A stretch of 64,000 bases of DNA from Bilophila sp964538355 (GCA_964538355.1 CAZIFC010000002.1:62001-126000), one strand, 5' to 3'; numbered from the stretch's first letter, positions 24,811 through 33,873 are shown. Translations and numbers: made by a program. The notes: generated by a model from the letters alone, not told the origin.

Positions 24811-27000
24811 ATGACCGAGCAGGAAAAAATCGTTCAGATTGGCGTACCAAACGAGCGTGAACAACGCCGCAGACGCTACGAGCTTCTGGCGGCAACCCTG
24901 CTTCTGGTTCTGGTGCTTGCCGGAACATGGACCCAACTCGCTCTCTACGGCGTCGATTCATGGATGTTCATTGCGCTTTTGAACATCAATTCCATCTTCA
25001 TGCTCATCATCCTCTTTCTGGTCGCGCGAAATGTGGTCAAGCTGATCATGGAGCGGCGGCGGAAAGTCTTTGGTGCCCAGATACGAACGCGGCTTGTCGT
25101 TGTTTTCGTCTCACTTTCCCTGATTCCTACCGTCATCATGTTTCTGGCTTCAAATCGGGTAGTCGCTACCAGCGTGGACTACTGGTTCACCAAGCAGACA
25201 GAAAGCTCGTTTCAGGCCGCGCTGGATGTTGGACAAAGTTTTTATGCTGCTGCGGCGGAACGTCTGCATTCCCGTTCGGACGCCATTGTGCAGGAAGCCG
25301 CGCAGCGGCATCTGGCATGGAGCGGAACCGCTGTATCCACCCTGCTCCAGAACAAACAGAAAGAATACGGCCTGACCCTGATCGGCTTTGTGACGCCGGC
25401 AGGAAGCGACGCCTATTGGAATGCTCCGCAAAATTTCACCGCGGTTTGGCAAGAAGCCCGGAAACGGATCGACTGGACGCATGTAGCGAAGACATCCTTC
25501 GGCTCATTGCTGTGGGCCACGGACGATGCCGATTATGTTATCGGCGTTTTGGCGGTTGACGGCGGCAAGGCGGGATACCTCGTCACCGCTGAAAGCATCG
25601 GGCAGGGTCTGCTTGCCAAGCTGGAACGCATTTCCAACGGTTTTGAAGAATACGCCCAGATGAAACAACTGAAGAAGCCGCTGAAAGTTTCCTTCTTGTT
25701 GATTCTGGGTATCCTTGGGATGATCACGATCTTCGGTTCCGTATGGTTTGGTTTCCGGCTCTCCAAAGAATTCACCGCACCCATTTTGGCTCTGGCGCAG
25801 GGTACTACCCGAATCGCACAGGGCGATCTTGATTTCCGCCTTGAAGACAAGGGAACGGATGAACTGGGGTTGCTGGTACAGTCCTTCAATCGCATGGCGA
25901 GAGACTTGCAGGAAGGCCGGACCAGCCTGACGCGGGCGAATACGATGTTGGCCGAGCACAACCGATATATAGAAACCGTGCTGGACAACATCACCACCGG
26001 CGTCATTACCCTGGATACGGAAGGCCGCATCCTGACCATGAACAAGGCCGCCAGCCTTATCTTCGACTCCTCCCCTGCTCTTTTCGAAGGGAGAAACCCG
26101 GCGGCATTCCTGCCGAAAACCTATGCGGACGTTTTTGTCTCCATGCTGGAGACGCTGCGGGCACATCCTGAGCAGAACTGGAAGCGGCAGGAAGATTTTC
26201 TGTTGGGAGATCGCAGCTGGAAACTGATTCTCCATGCCGTTGCCCTTGCCGGGCCGGGCGGTATCCGAGCCTACGTTGTGGTGGTGGAAGACATTACGGA
26301 ATTGGAAAAAATGCAGCGGATGGCGGCCTGGCGTGAAGTGGCAAGAAGGATTGCCCATGAAATCAAAAATCCGTTGACCCCGATTAAACTTTCCGCGCAA
26401 CGGCTGGATAAAAAATTCGGCAAGCTGATTGAAGATCCGGCATTTGGCCAATGCACGGACTTGATCGTCAAACAGGTTGAGAGGCTACAGGAGATGGTTC
26501 AGGAATTTTCGTCCTTTGCCAAACTTCCTGAAGTGCAGCTTGTGCCCGGAAATGTGGCTCCCTTGCTGGATGAACTTGTCGCGCTTTTTCGGGCAAGCCA
26601 CAGCAGCATTCTTTGGGAACTCAATGTGCCTGAGCATTTGCCGGATATGGCTCTGGATGCCTCTGCCCTGCACCGCGCGCTGCTCAATATTTTTACCAAC
26701 GCGGCAGAAGCCTTGCAAACCTTGTCTCCCGAATACGGCAAACGTGTACGGGTGACCGCGGTTTATGATCAGGGCCGGGGAAGTTTGCGTCTGGTCATTT
26801 CTGACAACGGGCCTGGGCTGTCTCCAGAAGAACGGGATCGTATGTTCGAGCCTTATTTTTCCCGCAAGAAAGGCGGTACAGGCTTGGGGCTTGCCATCGT
26901 CAAATCCATCGTTGCCGATCACCGGGGGACGATTCGGGCCGTAGCCGCTCAAGGAGGCGGTACGGCCATGGTTCTCGAGTTTCCGATTGTAAAAGTGTAG
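24811..27000 (+). CDS. NtrY-like membrane sensor histidine kinase
   Basis: 729-aa sensor kinase. Two or three helices lie at about 28-80 and 90-115, a periplasmic/extracytoplasmic sensor region at about 120-275, then a helix (285-310), HAMP (about 312-365) and PAS (about 385-490). The HisKA helix has the phospho-accepting His in ARRIAHEIKNPLTPIKLSAQ, and the ATPase domain has NIFTNAAEAL, SDNGPGLSPEERDRMF and GGTGLGLAIV. This is the NtrY layout, but no NtrX-type regulator follows; the gene is followed by a convergent lipoprotein gene. Confidence 0.9.
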   Translation: MTEQEKIVQIGVPNEREQRRRRYELLAATLLLVLVLAGTWTQLALYGVDSWMFIALLNINSIFMLIILFLVARNVVKLIMERRRKVFGAQIRTRLVVVFVSLSLIPTVIMFLASNRVVATSVDYWFTKQTESSFQAALDVGQSFYAAAAERLHSRSDAIVQEAAQRHLAWSGTAVSTLLQNKQKEYGLTLIGFVTPAGSDAYWNAPQNFTAVWQEARKRIDWTHVAKTSFGSLLWATDDADYVIGVLAVDGGKAGYLVTAESIGQGLLAKLERISNGFEEYAQMKQLKKPLKVSFLLILGILGMITIFGSVWFGFRLSKEFTAPILALAQGTTRIAQGDLDFRLEDKGTDELGLLVQSFNRMARDLQEGRTSLTRANTMLAEHNRYIETVLDNITTGVITLDTEGRILTMNKAASLIFDSSPALFEGRNPAAFLPKTYADVFVSMLETLRAHPEQNWKRQEDFLLGDRSWKLILHAVALAGPGGIRAYVVVVEDITELEKMQRMAAWREVARRIAHEIKNPLTPIKLSAQRLDKKFGKLIEDPAFGQCTDLIVKQVERLQEMVQEFSSFAKLPEVQLVPGNVAPLLDELVALFRASHSSILWELNVPEHLPDMALDASALHRALLNIFTNAAEALQTLSPEYGKRVRVTAVYDQGRGSLRLVISDNGPGLSPEERDRMFEPYFSRKKGGTGLGLAIVKSIVADHRGTIRAVAAQGGGTAMVLEFPIVKV

Positions 27001-27007
27001 CCGTTCA

Positions 27008-27044
27008 AAAAGAAAAAGCCCGAAGCCGGTTGCTGACTTCGGGC
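27008..27044 (-). terminator. terminator of the small lipoprotein gene
   Basis: 8-bp arms 27018-27025 and 27037-27044, followed on the minus strand by a T-rich run (27007-27017). It lies 25 bp past the lipoprotein stop. No T run lies on the plus side, so ntrY termination is less clear. Confidence 0.75.
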
Positions 27045-27068
27045 CATATGCCGATGTGTCATTGAAAA

Positions 27069-27434
27069 TTATTCACTTTTCAGTCTTGGATCATTTTTCT
27101 CGACACAGGCGAACGCAAGATCCGCTCTCCCTCCTCGCCAGGTTGTTTCAGACGTCAGCTTGTCAATATAGAGTTCTTTGCCCAGGCTGTCGCAAGCCCG
27201 TTTTGCCTGCATGACCACATAGTCCCGGGCCGCCATCGTCCCTCCTTGATGCGTCATGAGCTCCGCAGACAACGTGTGCACCAGCCCGTCAGACAAATCC
27301 GTTGCATTCGAGCTGACTTGCTCCGCTGTCGCTTCTACGGTTTGGGTTTCGACGTCTTGGGAAACGGTGTCGGAAAAAGTGGCGCAACCGGAAAGAAGCA
27401 CGAGCATCGTGCTGGATAAGATCCTTTTTTTCAT
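27069..27434 (-). CDS. small lipoprotein, unknown function
   Basis: 121 aa with a type II signal peptide: KKR, a short hydrophobic stretch and the lipobox LLSGC (Cys at about 17). The mature part is acidic and Thr/Ser/Glu-rich, with two further cysteines. An AGGATAA box precedes the ATG at 27434. I do not recognise the family; it is monocistronic with its own terminator. Confidence 0.65.
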   Translation of the reverse strand: MKKRILSSTMLVLLSGCATFSDTVSQDVETQTVEATAEQVSSNATDLSDGLVHTLSAELMTHQGGTMAARDYVVMQAKRACDSLGKELYIDKLTSETTWRGGRADLAFACVEKNDPRLKSE

Positions 27435-27866
27435 GACGTTATCCTAATGTTACAGTTCGTTGCCAGTTTGTTTTTGGGCATATGGCTGGCTTGATGGCCC
27501 TTCTCTTGCCGAAACAAGAGGCTATCCCGGAACCGTATTAAAAAGGAGTTTCTTGTCAAGGGTTTTATCTTTTTTGGTGGGTTGGGTTTTTGGATAAAAG
27601 TTGACATATTTAAATATGATTATGACTCTATATTTTGAATAAAGCCAGACGTAACGCGGTTCTCTCGAAAGAAGTTTTCAGCGAAACGGGTGACAATCCC
27701 CCAATCCATACGTTATAAGGCCAGAACGAGGAGCATGGGTTTGGTCGAAAAACCTCGTTTGAACGCATTCTTGCAACTTCTCTGATGAGGATCAGAACGT
27801 TGTTTCTGGAGAATTGCAAGGATCAGAATACCTGCCAGCACCGTACTGGCCCAGGAGGATGACACT
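27435..27866 (+). promoter_or_regulatory. long AT-rich promoter region and structured leader of nhaC
   Basis: No gene is visible. About 27540-27650 is AT-rich and includes a TTGACA at 27601-27606, without a good -10 at the normal distance. From about 27650 the sequence can fold: 27725-27731 with 27753-27759 (7 bp); 27770-27782 with 27809-27820 (12 bp, one bulge); a competing hairpin 27781-27786 with 27791-27796; and 27834-27838 with 27846-27850, just before the ribosome site. This looks like a regulated 5' leader, but I recognise no riboswitch class. Confidence 0.45.
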
Positions 27867-29432
27867 GTGGAACCGTATTACGCAGGGTGGCTTTCGCTGC
27901 TCCCTCCCGTCATTGCCATTACCTTGGCACTGCTGACAAAAGAAGTGATTTCTTCTTTGCTTATCGGCATTTTGACGGGAACCTTCATTTACTCTGTCGG
28001 GATGAACAGCGATGTGCTGCTGATGGCGACCATTGAATCCGCCTTTGACACGATGAGCAACAAGGTGGACTTCAGCATTTTGATCTTCTGTACGCTTCTT
28101 GGCGCACTGGTCTACACTATCGCCATGGCTGGGGGAACCAAGGCCTACGGAAAATGGGCCACCAAAAAGATCAAAAGCAAAAAAGCCGCCCTGCTCTCCA
28201 CCAGCGGGCTTGGCGCATTTATTTTTATTGACGACTACTTCAACTGCCTCACGGTGGGAACGGTCATGAAGCCCGTGACCGATTCGTATAAGATTTCCCG
28301 TGCCAAACTGGCGTATATTATTGATGCTACCGCTGCGCCGATCTGCATCATTGCGCCTGTTTCCAGCTGGGCAGCCGCTGTTGGCAGCAACCTCAAGGCC
28401 ACCGGTGCGTTTACAAGCGATTTTTCCGCTTTTGTTGCTACCATTCCCTTTAATTTTTACGCGCTGCTGTCCATCGGCATGGTCATTTTGGTCAGCATGA
28501 CGAACTCGGACTTCGGCCCGATGCGCGTTGCCGAAGAAAAAGCCCAGATGAACAACGATCTCGGTGCCGTGGATGGAAGCACGGAAAACCAGCTTCACGC
28601 TACCGATAGAGGTTCCGTTTGGGATATGCTGCTCCCCATTGGCAGCCTGATTGTTTTTGCGGTGCTCGGCCTGCTGTATAATGGCGGATACTGGGGAAAG
28701 GATCCGGCATACCATACCATGGCGGCGGCGTTCGGAAACTGTACGGCCGCCAAGGCTCTGGTCTGGGCTTCCTTTGGTGCCCTGATTGTTTCCTTCCTGC
28801 TCTTTGTTCCCCGCGGCCTGCTCTCGTTCCGTAACTTTATGGACGGCGCAATCGATGGCATGAAAGCGATGCTCCCCGCGAACATCATTCTTGTGCTTGC
28901 ATGGACCATCAGCGGAGTTTGCCGCGACCTGCTCCAGACACCTGTTTTTGTCCAGTCGCTTGTTGCCGACGGCAGCGTATCCGGCGCACTGCTCCCGGCC
29001 ATTGTCTTCTTGATCGCAGGGTTCCTGAGCTTCTCGACAGGGACGGCGTGGGGAACCTTCGGCATCCTTATCCCGATCATTGTTCCCGTTGCCCAGGCTG
29101 TAGATCCTGAACTTGTCGTCGTCTCCCTCTCCGCCACCCTCGCGGGGAGTGTCTTTGGTGACCACTGCTCCCCCATTTCCGATACGACAATCCTTTCCAG
29201 CGCGGGCGCGGGATGCAGTCATATCGAGCACGTTTCCACACAGTTGGGCTATGCCTGCATTGTGGCGTTCTGTTGCTTTGTCGGGTATGTCGTCGCAGGC
29301 TTTACCAAGGCGAACCTCTGGCTGAGCCTCGGAAGTGCCGTGGTTCTGCTGCTGATCAGCGTCAGCGTGCTCCACATGGTGGGCAACAAAAAAGCTGCCG
29401 CCCGCTGTAAAAACGCTGAAGTCGAAGCATAG
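27867..29432 (+). CDS. NhaC-family Na+/H+ antiporter
   Basis: 521-aa inner-membrane protein with about 11-13 helices. The GTG start at 27867 has AGGAGG at 27853-27858. Family markers include AFIFIDDYFNCLTVGTVMKP and, near the C-terminus, GDHCSPISDTTILSSAGAGC, plus SFSTGTAWGTFGILIPI. NhaC members exchange Na+ for H+ or other substrates (malate/lactate, amino acids), so the exact ion couple is unknown. A strong terminator follows. Expression is probably shaped by the long structured leader. Confidence 0.88.
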   Translation: MEPYYAGWLSLLPPVIAITLALLTKEVISSLLIGILTGTFIYSVGMNSDVLLMATIESAFDTMSNKVDFSILIFCTLLGALVYTIAMAGGTKAYGKWATKKIKSKKAALLSTSGLGAFIFIDDYFNCLTVGTVMKPVTDSYKISRAKLAYIIDATAAPICIIAPVSSWAAAVGSNLKATGAFTSDFSAFVATIPFNFYALLSIGMVILVSMTNSDFGPMRVAEEKAQMNNDLGAVDGSTENQLHATDRGSVWDMLLPIGSLIVFAVLGLLYNGGYWGKDPAYHTMAAAFGNCTAAKALVWASFGALIVSFLLFVPRGLLSFRNFMDGAIDGMKAMLPANIILVLAWTISGVCRDLLQTPVFVQSLVADGSVSGALLPAIVFLIAGFLSFSTGTAWGTFGILIPIIVPVAQAVDPELVVVSLSATLAGSVFGDHCSPISDTTILSSAGAGCSHIEHVSTQLGYACIVAFCCFVGYVVAGFTKANLWLSLGSAVVLLLISVSVLHMVGNKKAAARCKNAEVEA

Positions 29433-29456
29433 AAACCGTTTCACTCAAGATTGCTA

Positions 29457-29505
29457 GACCAAAAAAATCCCGCTCTGACTGCTCGGAGCGGGATTTTTTT
29501 TGGTC
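29457..29505. terminator. bidirectional terminator after nhaC
   Basis: Arms about 29457-29475 and 29486-29505, GC-rich at the base of the loop, with a 7-A run on the left and an 8-T run on the right. It ends nhaC (+) and the 150-aa membrane gene (-), whose stop is 12 bp away. Confidence 0.9.
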
Positions 29506-29516
29506 TTTCGTTTGTC

Positions 29517-29969
29517 TTACATAAGGCCGAAAACAAACTGAAGGGCGAATACGGCAACCAGACAGTAAGAAATGAGCTTTCTTTGTTCTTCGAAGGTACG
29601 CGTGGACTTCGCCTTCTGGAAATTAACGATCTTTTCGAGACAGAGGATAGTCAAGGTATCGATAATCGCCGAGGAATAAATGGCGATCGTATTCAGGTTA
29701 TCAATAAGAACCAGGGAAATCAGGAAAATACCATAAACACCAATCAGGCAGAACCATGACCAGTATGTCTTTTCCTCTCTTGAAAGCGTTTTGAAGCTAT
29801 GAATGGTTATCGGAATAAGCGGTATCCCGATCAAGACAAGAAGCACAGGAATATTCCGAATATCGACGAGAGCAATCTTCTCTTGGCCATAAAGGAATAT
29901 CTGCACGAGCTGAAAACCAAATACCGCAGTAAAAATTGCCCATCCAACAATGATTAGGTGCAAAAACAT
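29517..29969 (-). CDS. hypothetical membrane protein (150 aa)
   Basis: Unknown protein with four predicted helices (about 5-27, 40-60, 70-92, 132-150) and a basic loop between helices 3 and 4 (EKIVNFQKAKSTRTFEEQRK). A GGGGAT box precedes the ATG at 29969. Base use is clearly more AT-rich than in the neighbours, which may point to acquisition. No family is recognised. Confidence 0.55.
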   Translation of the reverse strand: MFLHLIIVGWAIFTAVFGFQLVQIFLYGQEKIALVDIRNIPVLLVLIGIPLIPITIHSFKTLSREEKTYWSWFCLIGVYGIFLISLVLIDNLNTIAIYSSAIIDTLTILCLEKIVNFQKAKSTRTFEEQRKLISYCLVAVFALQFVFGLM

Positions 29970-30196
29970 GCGCTATCCCCGTGTGTTATCTGTTAAAAAC
30001 AAATAGAAACAACACTCCCCCATTTCTAAATGGGATAGTTGATTCCAGTGTTCGCGTCAAGCACATCACGCACTCATCATAGATATAAAGATAAGCAGAT
30101 AAAGCTTCAAAAAAAGGATGCACACGGACATTCCTGCAGGAACAATACTTTTTAATGCAGGAAGTTAAAAGGACATGAAAAGGCAATGGGAAAACG

Positions 30197-30436
30197 CTAC
30201 TCCGTGCGTTCTTTCAAGCGTTTTTTGATAAAAATATTTACACCTATGGTCGTAAGCACAGAAAAAGTCATCCATAAGACCCGACCAAGAGGAGACCAGT
30301 CGCTCAGCGGGGTGTATTGCCAAAAGAGAAAAACATCAAACATGAACCAAAAAACGGCTGACATGAAAAAAACAAGCAAAAGTATAAAAAAATAAAAAAT
30401 ACGTCTGATGATAGATTCAAATTGTAGAAATTCCAT
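30197..30436 (-). CDS. small membrane protein (79 aa), unknown
   Basis: Two hydrophobic helices (about 12-36 and 50-68) and a basic tail (IKKRLKERTE). The first helix is very rich in Phe. A GAGG box lies 5 bp before the ATG at 30436. Like the 150-aa gene to its left it is AT-rich and lies in a low-density patch. Coding is plausible but not proven. Confidence 0.45.
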   Translation of the reverse strand: MEFLQFESIIRRIFYFFILLLVFFMSAVFWFMFDVFLFWQYTPLSDWSPLGRVLWMTFSVLTTIGVNIFIKKRLKERTE

Positions 30437-30708
30437 AGTATCCTCGCTATATCATTTCATTTCACAGTGCGGAAAAACAGCATTCAACAGAAGCATTCAA
30501 GCCGATGCGTCCCACAAGGCACCCCGCCGGGACGGATGCATGGCGATAGCCCTTGCCCCTTCAAACCGTACTGTCATATACACAAGAAGATAAACTGTCT
30601 AGAGAGGGGCATGTTTTTTCAGCAAAGCTCTCTTTTCCATTGGCAACCGCCTTGCATCCTTGGCGGCATCACGGTATCACGGTTCCAGTTCAGGCCAAAG
30701 GGGAACAT

Positions 30709-31146
30709 ATGGATTTTATAAACATGTTCGAACAGATTCGGGCTGCAGGAATCGACGCGGAATGGAGCACCCTGAACAATGGCTTGCCCCAAATTCAAGT
30801 ACGCATCCTGGGAGTTACCTTTTTTATCGTTCCCGATCATTTTCCGGGCTACAAAGAGGTGGACAGCGATTTCCTCTGTCTCAGAACCTTTATGCCCATG
30901 GGAACGATCGGCACAGAGCACAAGGATTTTCTTGACGCGGCTTTCAACAGGATTGCCAGCAATATCAAGATGGTCAAGATCTACACTGTCATCAATGAAG
31001 ATACACTCTATGTCTTTTTTGAAATTCAGATGTTGACCTCACCAGAAAGATTTATCGCCTGCCTGCCCCGATATGCCGCCGAATGCATCCGCGCCATTCA
31101 GGCGGTTTGTGCATTCGTCAACGCACATCCGCCACTTTCCTCGTAA
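30709..31146 (+). CDS. hypothetical protein, possibly YbjN-like
   Basis: 145 aa from the ATG at 30709 (AAAGGGG box). The upstream open frame to 30553 is unsupported. The fold pattern is mixed alpha/beta (NMFEQIRAAGIDAEWSTLNN, then a beta run IQVRILGVTFFIVPD), which recalls the YbjN / type III chaperone-like group. That resemblance is weak. There is no signal peptide. The gene stands alone, converging on the PPK2 gene. Confidence 0.55.
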   Translation: MDFINMFEQIRAAGIDAEWSTLNNGLPQIQVRILGVTFFIVPDHFPGYKEVDSDFLCLRTFMPMGTIGTEHKDFLDAAFNRIASNIKMVKIYTVINEDTLYVFFEIQMLTSPERFIACLPRYAAECIRAIQAVCAFVNAHPPLSS

Positions 31147-31150
31147 TGGC

Positions 31151-31183
31151 CAAGGGGCTGTGTCATTGTTCCACAGCCCCTTG
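31151..31183. terminator. hairpin between the 145-aa gene and pap
   Basis: Arms 31151-31162 and 31172-31183 pair perfectly over 12 bp between two convergent genes. Neither side has a proper T run immediately after it, so its strength as a terminator is uncertain. Confidence 0.55.
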
Positions 31184-31185
31184 GG

Positions 31186-32709
31186 TTACTTCTGTTTTTT
31201 CTGCGCCAGGGCCTTTTTCAGAGCCGTCCGGTACAACTGGGCAACGTGCAGTCTGGCGTACTTCTTGTCTTCCGCAGGGATAATATGCCAAGGTGCATAT
31301 TCCGTACTGGTCCGCATGAACATTTCATCCGCAGCCTCGGCGTACGCGTCCCACTTCTCCCTGTTTCGCCAATCTTCCGCCGTAATCTTATATTTTTTCC
31401 AAGGCGTTTCCTCTCGCTCATGAAAGCGTCGAAGCTGCTCTTCGGGAGAAATGTGCAGCCAGAACTTGAGCAAGATATTTCCGTTTTCCTGTAGTTGCTC
31501 TTCAAAATCGTTCAGCTCCGCATACGCCCTCTTCCACGCTTCGGGCCGGGCCAGCTTCTCGACGCGCTCAACAAGAACGCGTCCATACCACGAACGATCA
31601 TAAATGGTCACAAACCCGGCTCGCGGCACATGCCGCCAAAATCTCCACAAGTAGTTATGCGCCAGTTCTTCATCCGTAGGCGCACTGATGGGAATAACAC
31701 GGGTAATGCGTGCATCGATCGCAGCCGTCAGCCTGCGAATGGCTCCGCCTTTACCCGCAGCATCCCATCCTTCAAAAAGAATGGTCGTTGAGATGCCTTT
31801 CTTATACGCCTTATAACTTAGATCCGAAATTTCCGCCTGAAGCTGGGCCAATTCCTTTTTATAGCTCTCATGGGCACAGGCGGCAGAAAGATCAACGGCA
31901 TCCAGTGCGGACAAGGAACCTTTGGGAAATTCGGGCAAGTCCAGAGTTCCTTCATGCGGCACAGCCACCCGTTGCTTTTCGGCTACCGCCTTGTCCACAG
32001 CGGCTATGATGCTCCGCGCAACAGAGGCATTCCGAAAATGGGCATCGTAGGCATCAATAATGGTCCACGGAGCACCGGGCCAATCCGTCAACGTGATGGC
32101 CTTGGCGGCGGCATCGACAAGTCCGTCATAATTTTCCGCGCTGGCTTTGTCATAAGGGGTAAAGTGATGGATCTCGCGGTGCTTCACCCGCTCCTTGAGC
32201 CGAGATTTGTGCGCCTTTTTGCCCAGATGCAGCCACAATTTGACAATGACAGTTCCTGAGGCCGTCAACGTTTGCTCCAAACGCCGCCAGCGATACAGCA
32301 GCCTATTGAATTCATTTTCATCAATATCGCCACAGCACAGCCGCCGGATAGCCGGCCCGTACCAGCCTCCAAAAAAAACGCCGATTTCGCCCGCAGCCGG
32401 AAGCTTATTCCAAAAGTGCCACGCTTCGGGGCGGCTGCGCTCCTCATCGGTCAGCATCCAGAAAACATGGTTCCGAATGCCTTTTGCATCCATCCATTCC
32501 GAAAGCATGTTGACCACAGCCCCTCTCCCGGAACCGTCCACACCTCCAATGGAAACAAGAAGAGGTATTTTATTCTGGATACATTTCCCCTGCGCCTCAA
32601 AAAGTTTCATGCGCAATTCATTCTCTATGCTTGAAACCTCGTCGGGGGAGTAGGCACGTTCCAATGTTGCTGATTCGAACACGGCAGCCCTCTTTGTTTT
32701 CTTTTCCAA
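31186..32709 (-). CDS. pap: polyphosphate:AMP phosphotransferase (two-domain PPK2)
   Basis: 507-aa class II PPK2 enzyme that uses polyphosphate to phosphorylate AMP. Two PPK2 domains are fused. The N-terminal one (about 10-250) has a degenerate P-loop, GGVDGSGRG at 55-63. The C-terminal one (about 285-495) has the canonical LFEGWDAAGKGGAIRRL, followed by RDSWYG-type YDRSWYGRVLVERVE and the lid-like arginines of FHEREETPWKKYK. This matches the Pap (TIGR03708-type) layout, where the second half is the active one. It is monocistronic. Confidence 0.9.
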   Translation of the reverse strand: MEKKTKRAAVFESATLERAYSPDEVSSIENELRMKLFEAQGKCIQNKIPLLVSIGGVDGSGRGAVVNMLSEWMDAKGIRNHVFWMLTDEERSRPEAWHFWNKLPAAGEIGVFFGGWYGPAIRRLCCGDIDENEFNRLLYRWRRLEQTLTASGTVIVKLWLHLGKKAHKSRLKERVKHREIHHFTPYDKASAENYDGLVDAAAKAITLTDWPGAPWTIIDAYDAHFRNASVARSIIAAVDKAVAEKQRVAVPHEGTLDLPEFPKGSLSALDAVDLSAACAHESYKKELAQLQAEISDLSYKAYKKGISTTILFEGWDAAGKGGAIRRLTAAIDARITRVIPISAPTDEELAHNYLWRFWRHVPRAGFVTIYDRSWYGRVLVERVEKLARPEAWKRAYAELNDFEEQLQENGNILLKFWLHISPEEQLRRFHEREETPWKKYKITAEDWRNREKWDAYAEAADEMFMRTSTEYAPWHIIPAEDKKYARLHVAQLYRTALKKALAQKKQK

Positions 32710-32771
32710 ATGCGGTACCTCAGCCCGGTGCGGGCAAAAATGATTATTGCGTGAGCTGATTGGATAAAAAC

Positions 32772-32807
32772 AAAAATCCCCCGACCTTGCGATTGGGGGA
32801 TTTTTTT
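32772..32807. terminator. terminator downstream of ilvC
   Basis: Arms 32772-32782 and 32795-32805 pair over 11 bp, with T runs on both strands. It follows the ilvC stop (minus strand) by about 17 bp and separates ilvC from pap. Confidence 0.88.
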
Positions 32808-32823
32808 CAGCAGTGCAATTCGT

Positions 32824-33813
32824 TTACTTCTTCAGCCAAGGCATGAGTGCACGCAGCTTGCCGCCGACCTGTTCGATCTGGTGGTTGGCTTCGATGCGAC
32901 GCTTCGCCTTAAAGCTGGGATAACCGCAACCGCATTCGAGGATAAAGTCACGGGCAAAGGTACCGTCCTGGATTTCAGTCAGAACCTGCTTCATGGCCTT
33001 GCGGCTTTCTTCAGTGATAATGCGGCGTCCAGTACGGTAGTCGCCGTATTCGGCGGTATCGCTGATGGAGTAGCGCATCTTGGCGAAGCCGCCTTCGTAA
33101 ATGAGGTCCACGATGAGCTTCATTTCGTGGCAGCATTCAAAATAAGCGATTTCAGGCTGATAGCCAGCAGCCACCAGCGTTTCGAAGCCGGCCTTGATAA
33201 GTTCGGTCACACCGCCGCACAGCACGGCCTGTTCACCGAAAAGGTCCGTTTCGGTTTCTTCCTTAAACGTGGTTTCGATCACGCCGGAGCGGGCACCACC
33301 GATACCCTTGGCATAGGCAAGGGCCTTCTGGGTGGCTTCGCCGGTGGCGTCCTGATGCACGGCGAACACGCAGGGCACACCGCCGCCTTCAGTAAAGGTA
33401 CGGCGCACCAGATGGCCGGGGCCCTTGGGGGCGACCATGAACACGTCCACGTCCTTCGGGGGCTCGATCTGGCAGAAGTGAATGTTGAAGCCGTGCGCGA
33501 ACACAAGGGACTTGCCGGGCTTCAGATTGGGAGCGATATCTTCGCGGTAGACGCGGGCCTGATGCTGATCGGGCAGCAGGATCATGATCACGTCAGCGGC
33601 TGCGGCTGCTTCAGCGGCAGTCATCGGAGCAAAGCCGTGTTCCTTGGCGAGGGCATAGTTGGCACCGCCGGGACGCTGGCCAATAACGACGTTCAGGCCG
33701 GAATCACGCAGGTTCTGGGCATGGGCATGGCCCTGGCTGCCGTAACCGATAACGGCAATGGTCTTGTTTTTGAGATAATCCAGGTTAGCGTCCTGTTCAT
33801 AGAAGGCTTTCAT
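32824..33813 (-). CDS. ilvC: ketol-acid reductoisomerase (class I)
   Basis: NADPH-dependent isomeroreductase of branched-chain amino acid synthesis, 329 aa, typical of class I. The start at 33813 has an AAGGAG box and begins MKAFYEQDANLDYL. The dinucleotide loop is AVIGYGSQGHAHAQNLRDSG, and the acidic metal ligands lie in TDLFGEQAVLCGG and AYFECCHEMKLI. The frame stays open 84 codons upstream but that part has no similarity. It is separated from ilvN by 279 bp carrying two terminator-like hairpins and its own promoter. Confidence 0.97.
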   Translation of the reverse strand: MKAFYEQDANLDYLKNKTIAVIGYGSQGHAHAQNLRDSGLNVVIGQRPGGANYALAKEHGFAPMTAAEAAAAADVIMILLPDQHQARVYREDIAPNLKPGKSLVFAHGFNIHFCQIEPPKDVDVFMVAPKGPGHLVRRTFTEGGGVPCVFAVHQDATGEATQKALAYAKGIGGARSGVIETTFKEETETDLFGEQAVLCGGVTELIKAGFETLVAAGYQPEIAYFECCHEMKLIVDLIYEGGFAKMRYSISDTAEYGDYRTGRRIITEESRKAMKQVLTEIQDGTFARDFILECGCGYPSFKAKRRIEANHQIEQVGGKLRALMPWLKK

Positions 33814-33847
33814 GTTCACTCCTTGATGAGTAACTCCAAAAATCCTG

Positions 33848-33873
33848 AAAAAACGCGGTTCATACGGAACCGC
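33848..33873 (-). terminator. intrinsic terminator inside the ilvC leader (candidate attenuator)
   Basis: On the minus strand, arms 33873-33867 and 33861-33855 form a 7-bp hairpin with a 5-base loop, followed by one G and six T (33853-33848). It lies between the ilvC promoter and the ilvC start, 35 bp before the start codon. That place fits premature termination rather than end-of-gene termination. Confidence 0.65.

Noticed and set aside
27686..27730. Partial likeness to a cobalamin riboswitch core (GGTG..AATCC) in the nhaC leader
   Set aside because: The rest of the conserved core, including the usual downstream boxes, is not present, and a sodium-type antiporter is not a usual target.
29986..30186. 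Short minus-strand open frame in the AT-rich patch
   Set aside because: It starts with TTG, lacks a ribosome site and has no coherent protein pattern.
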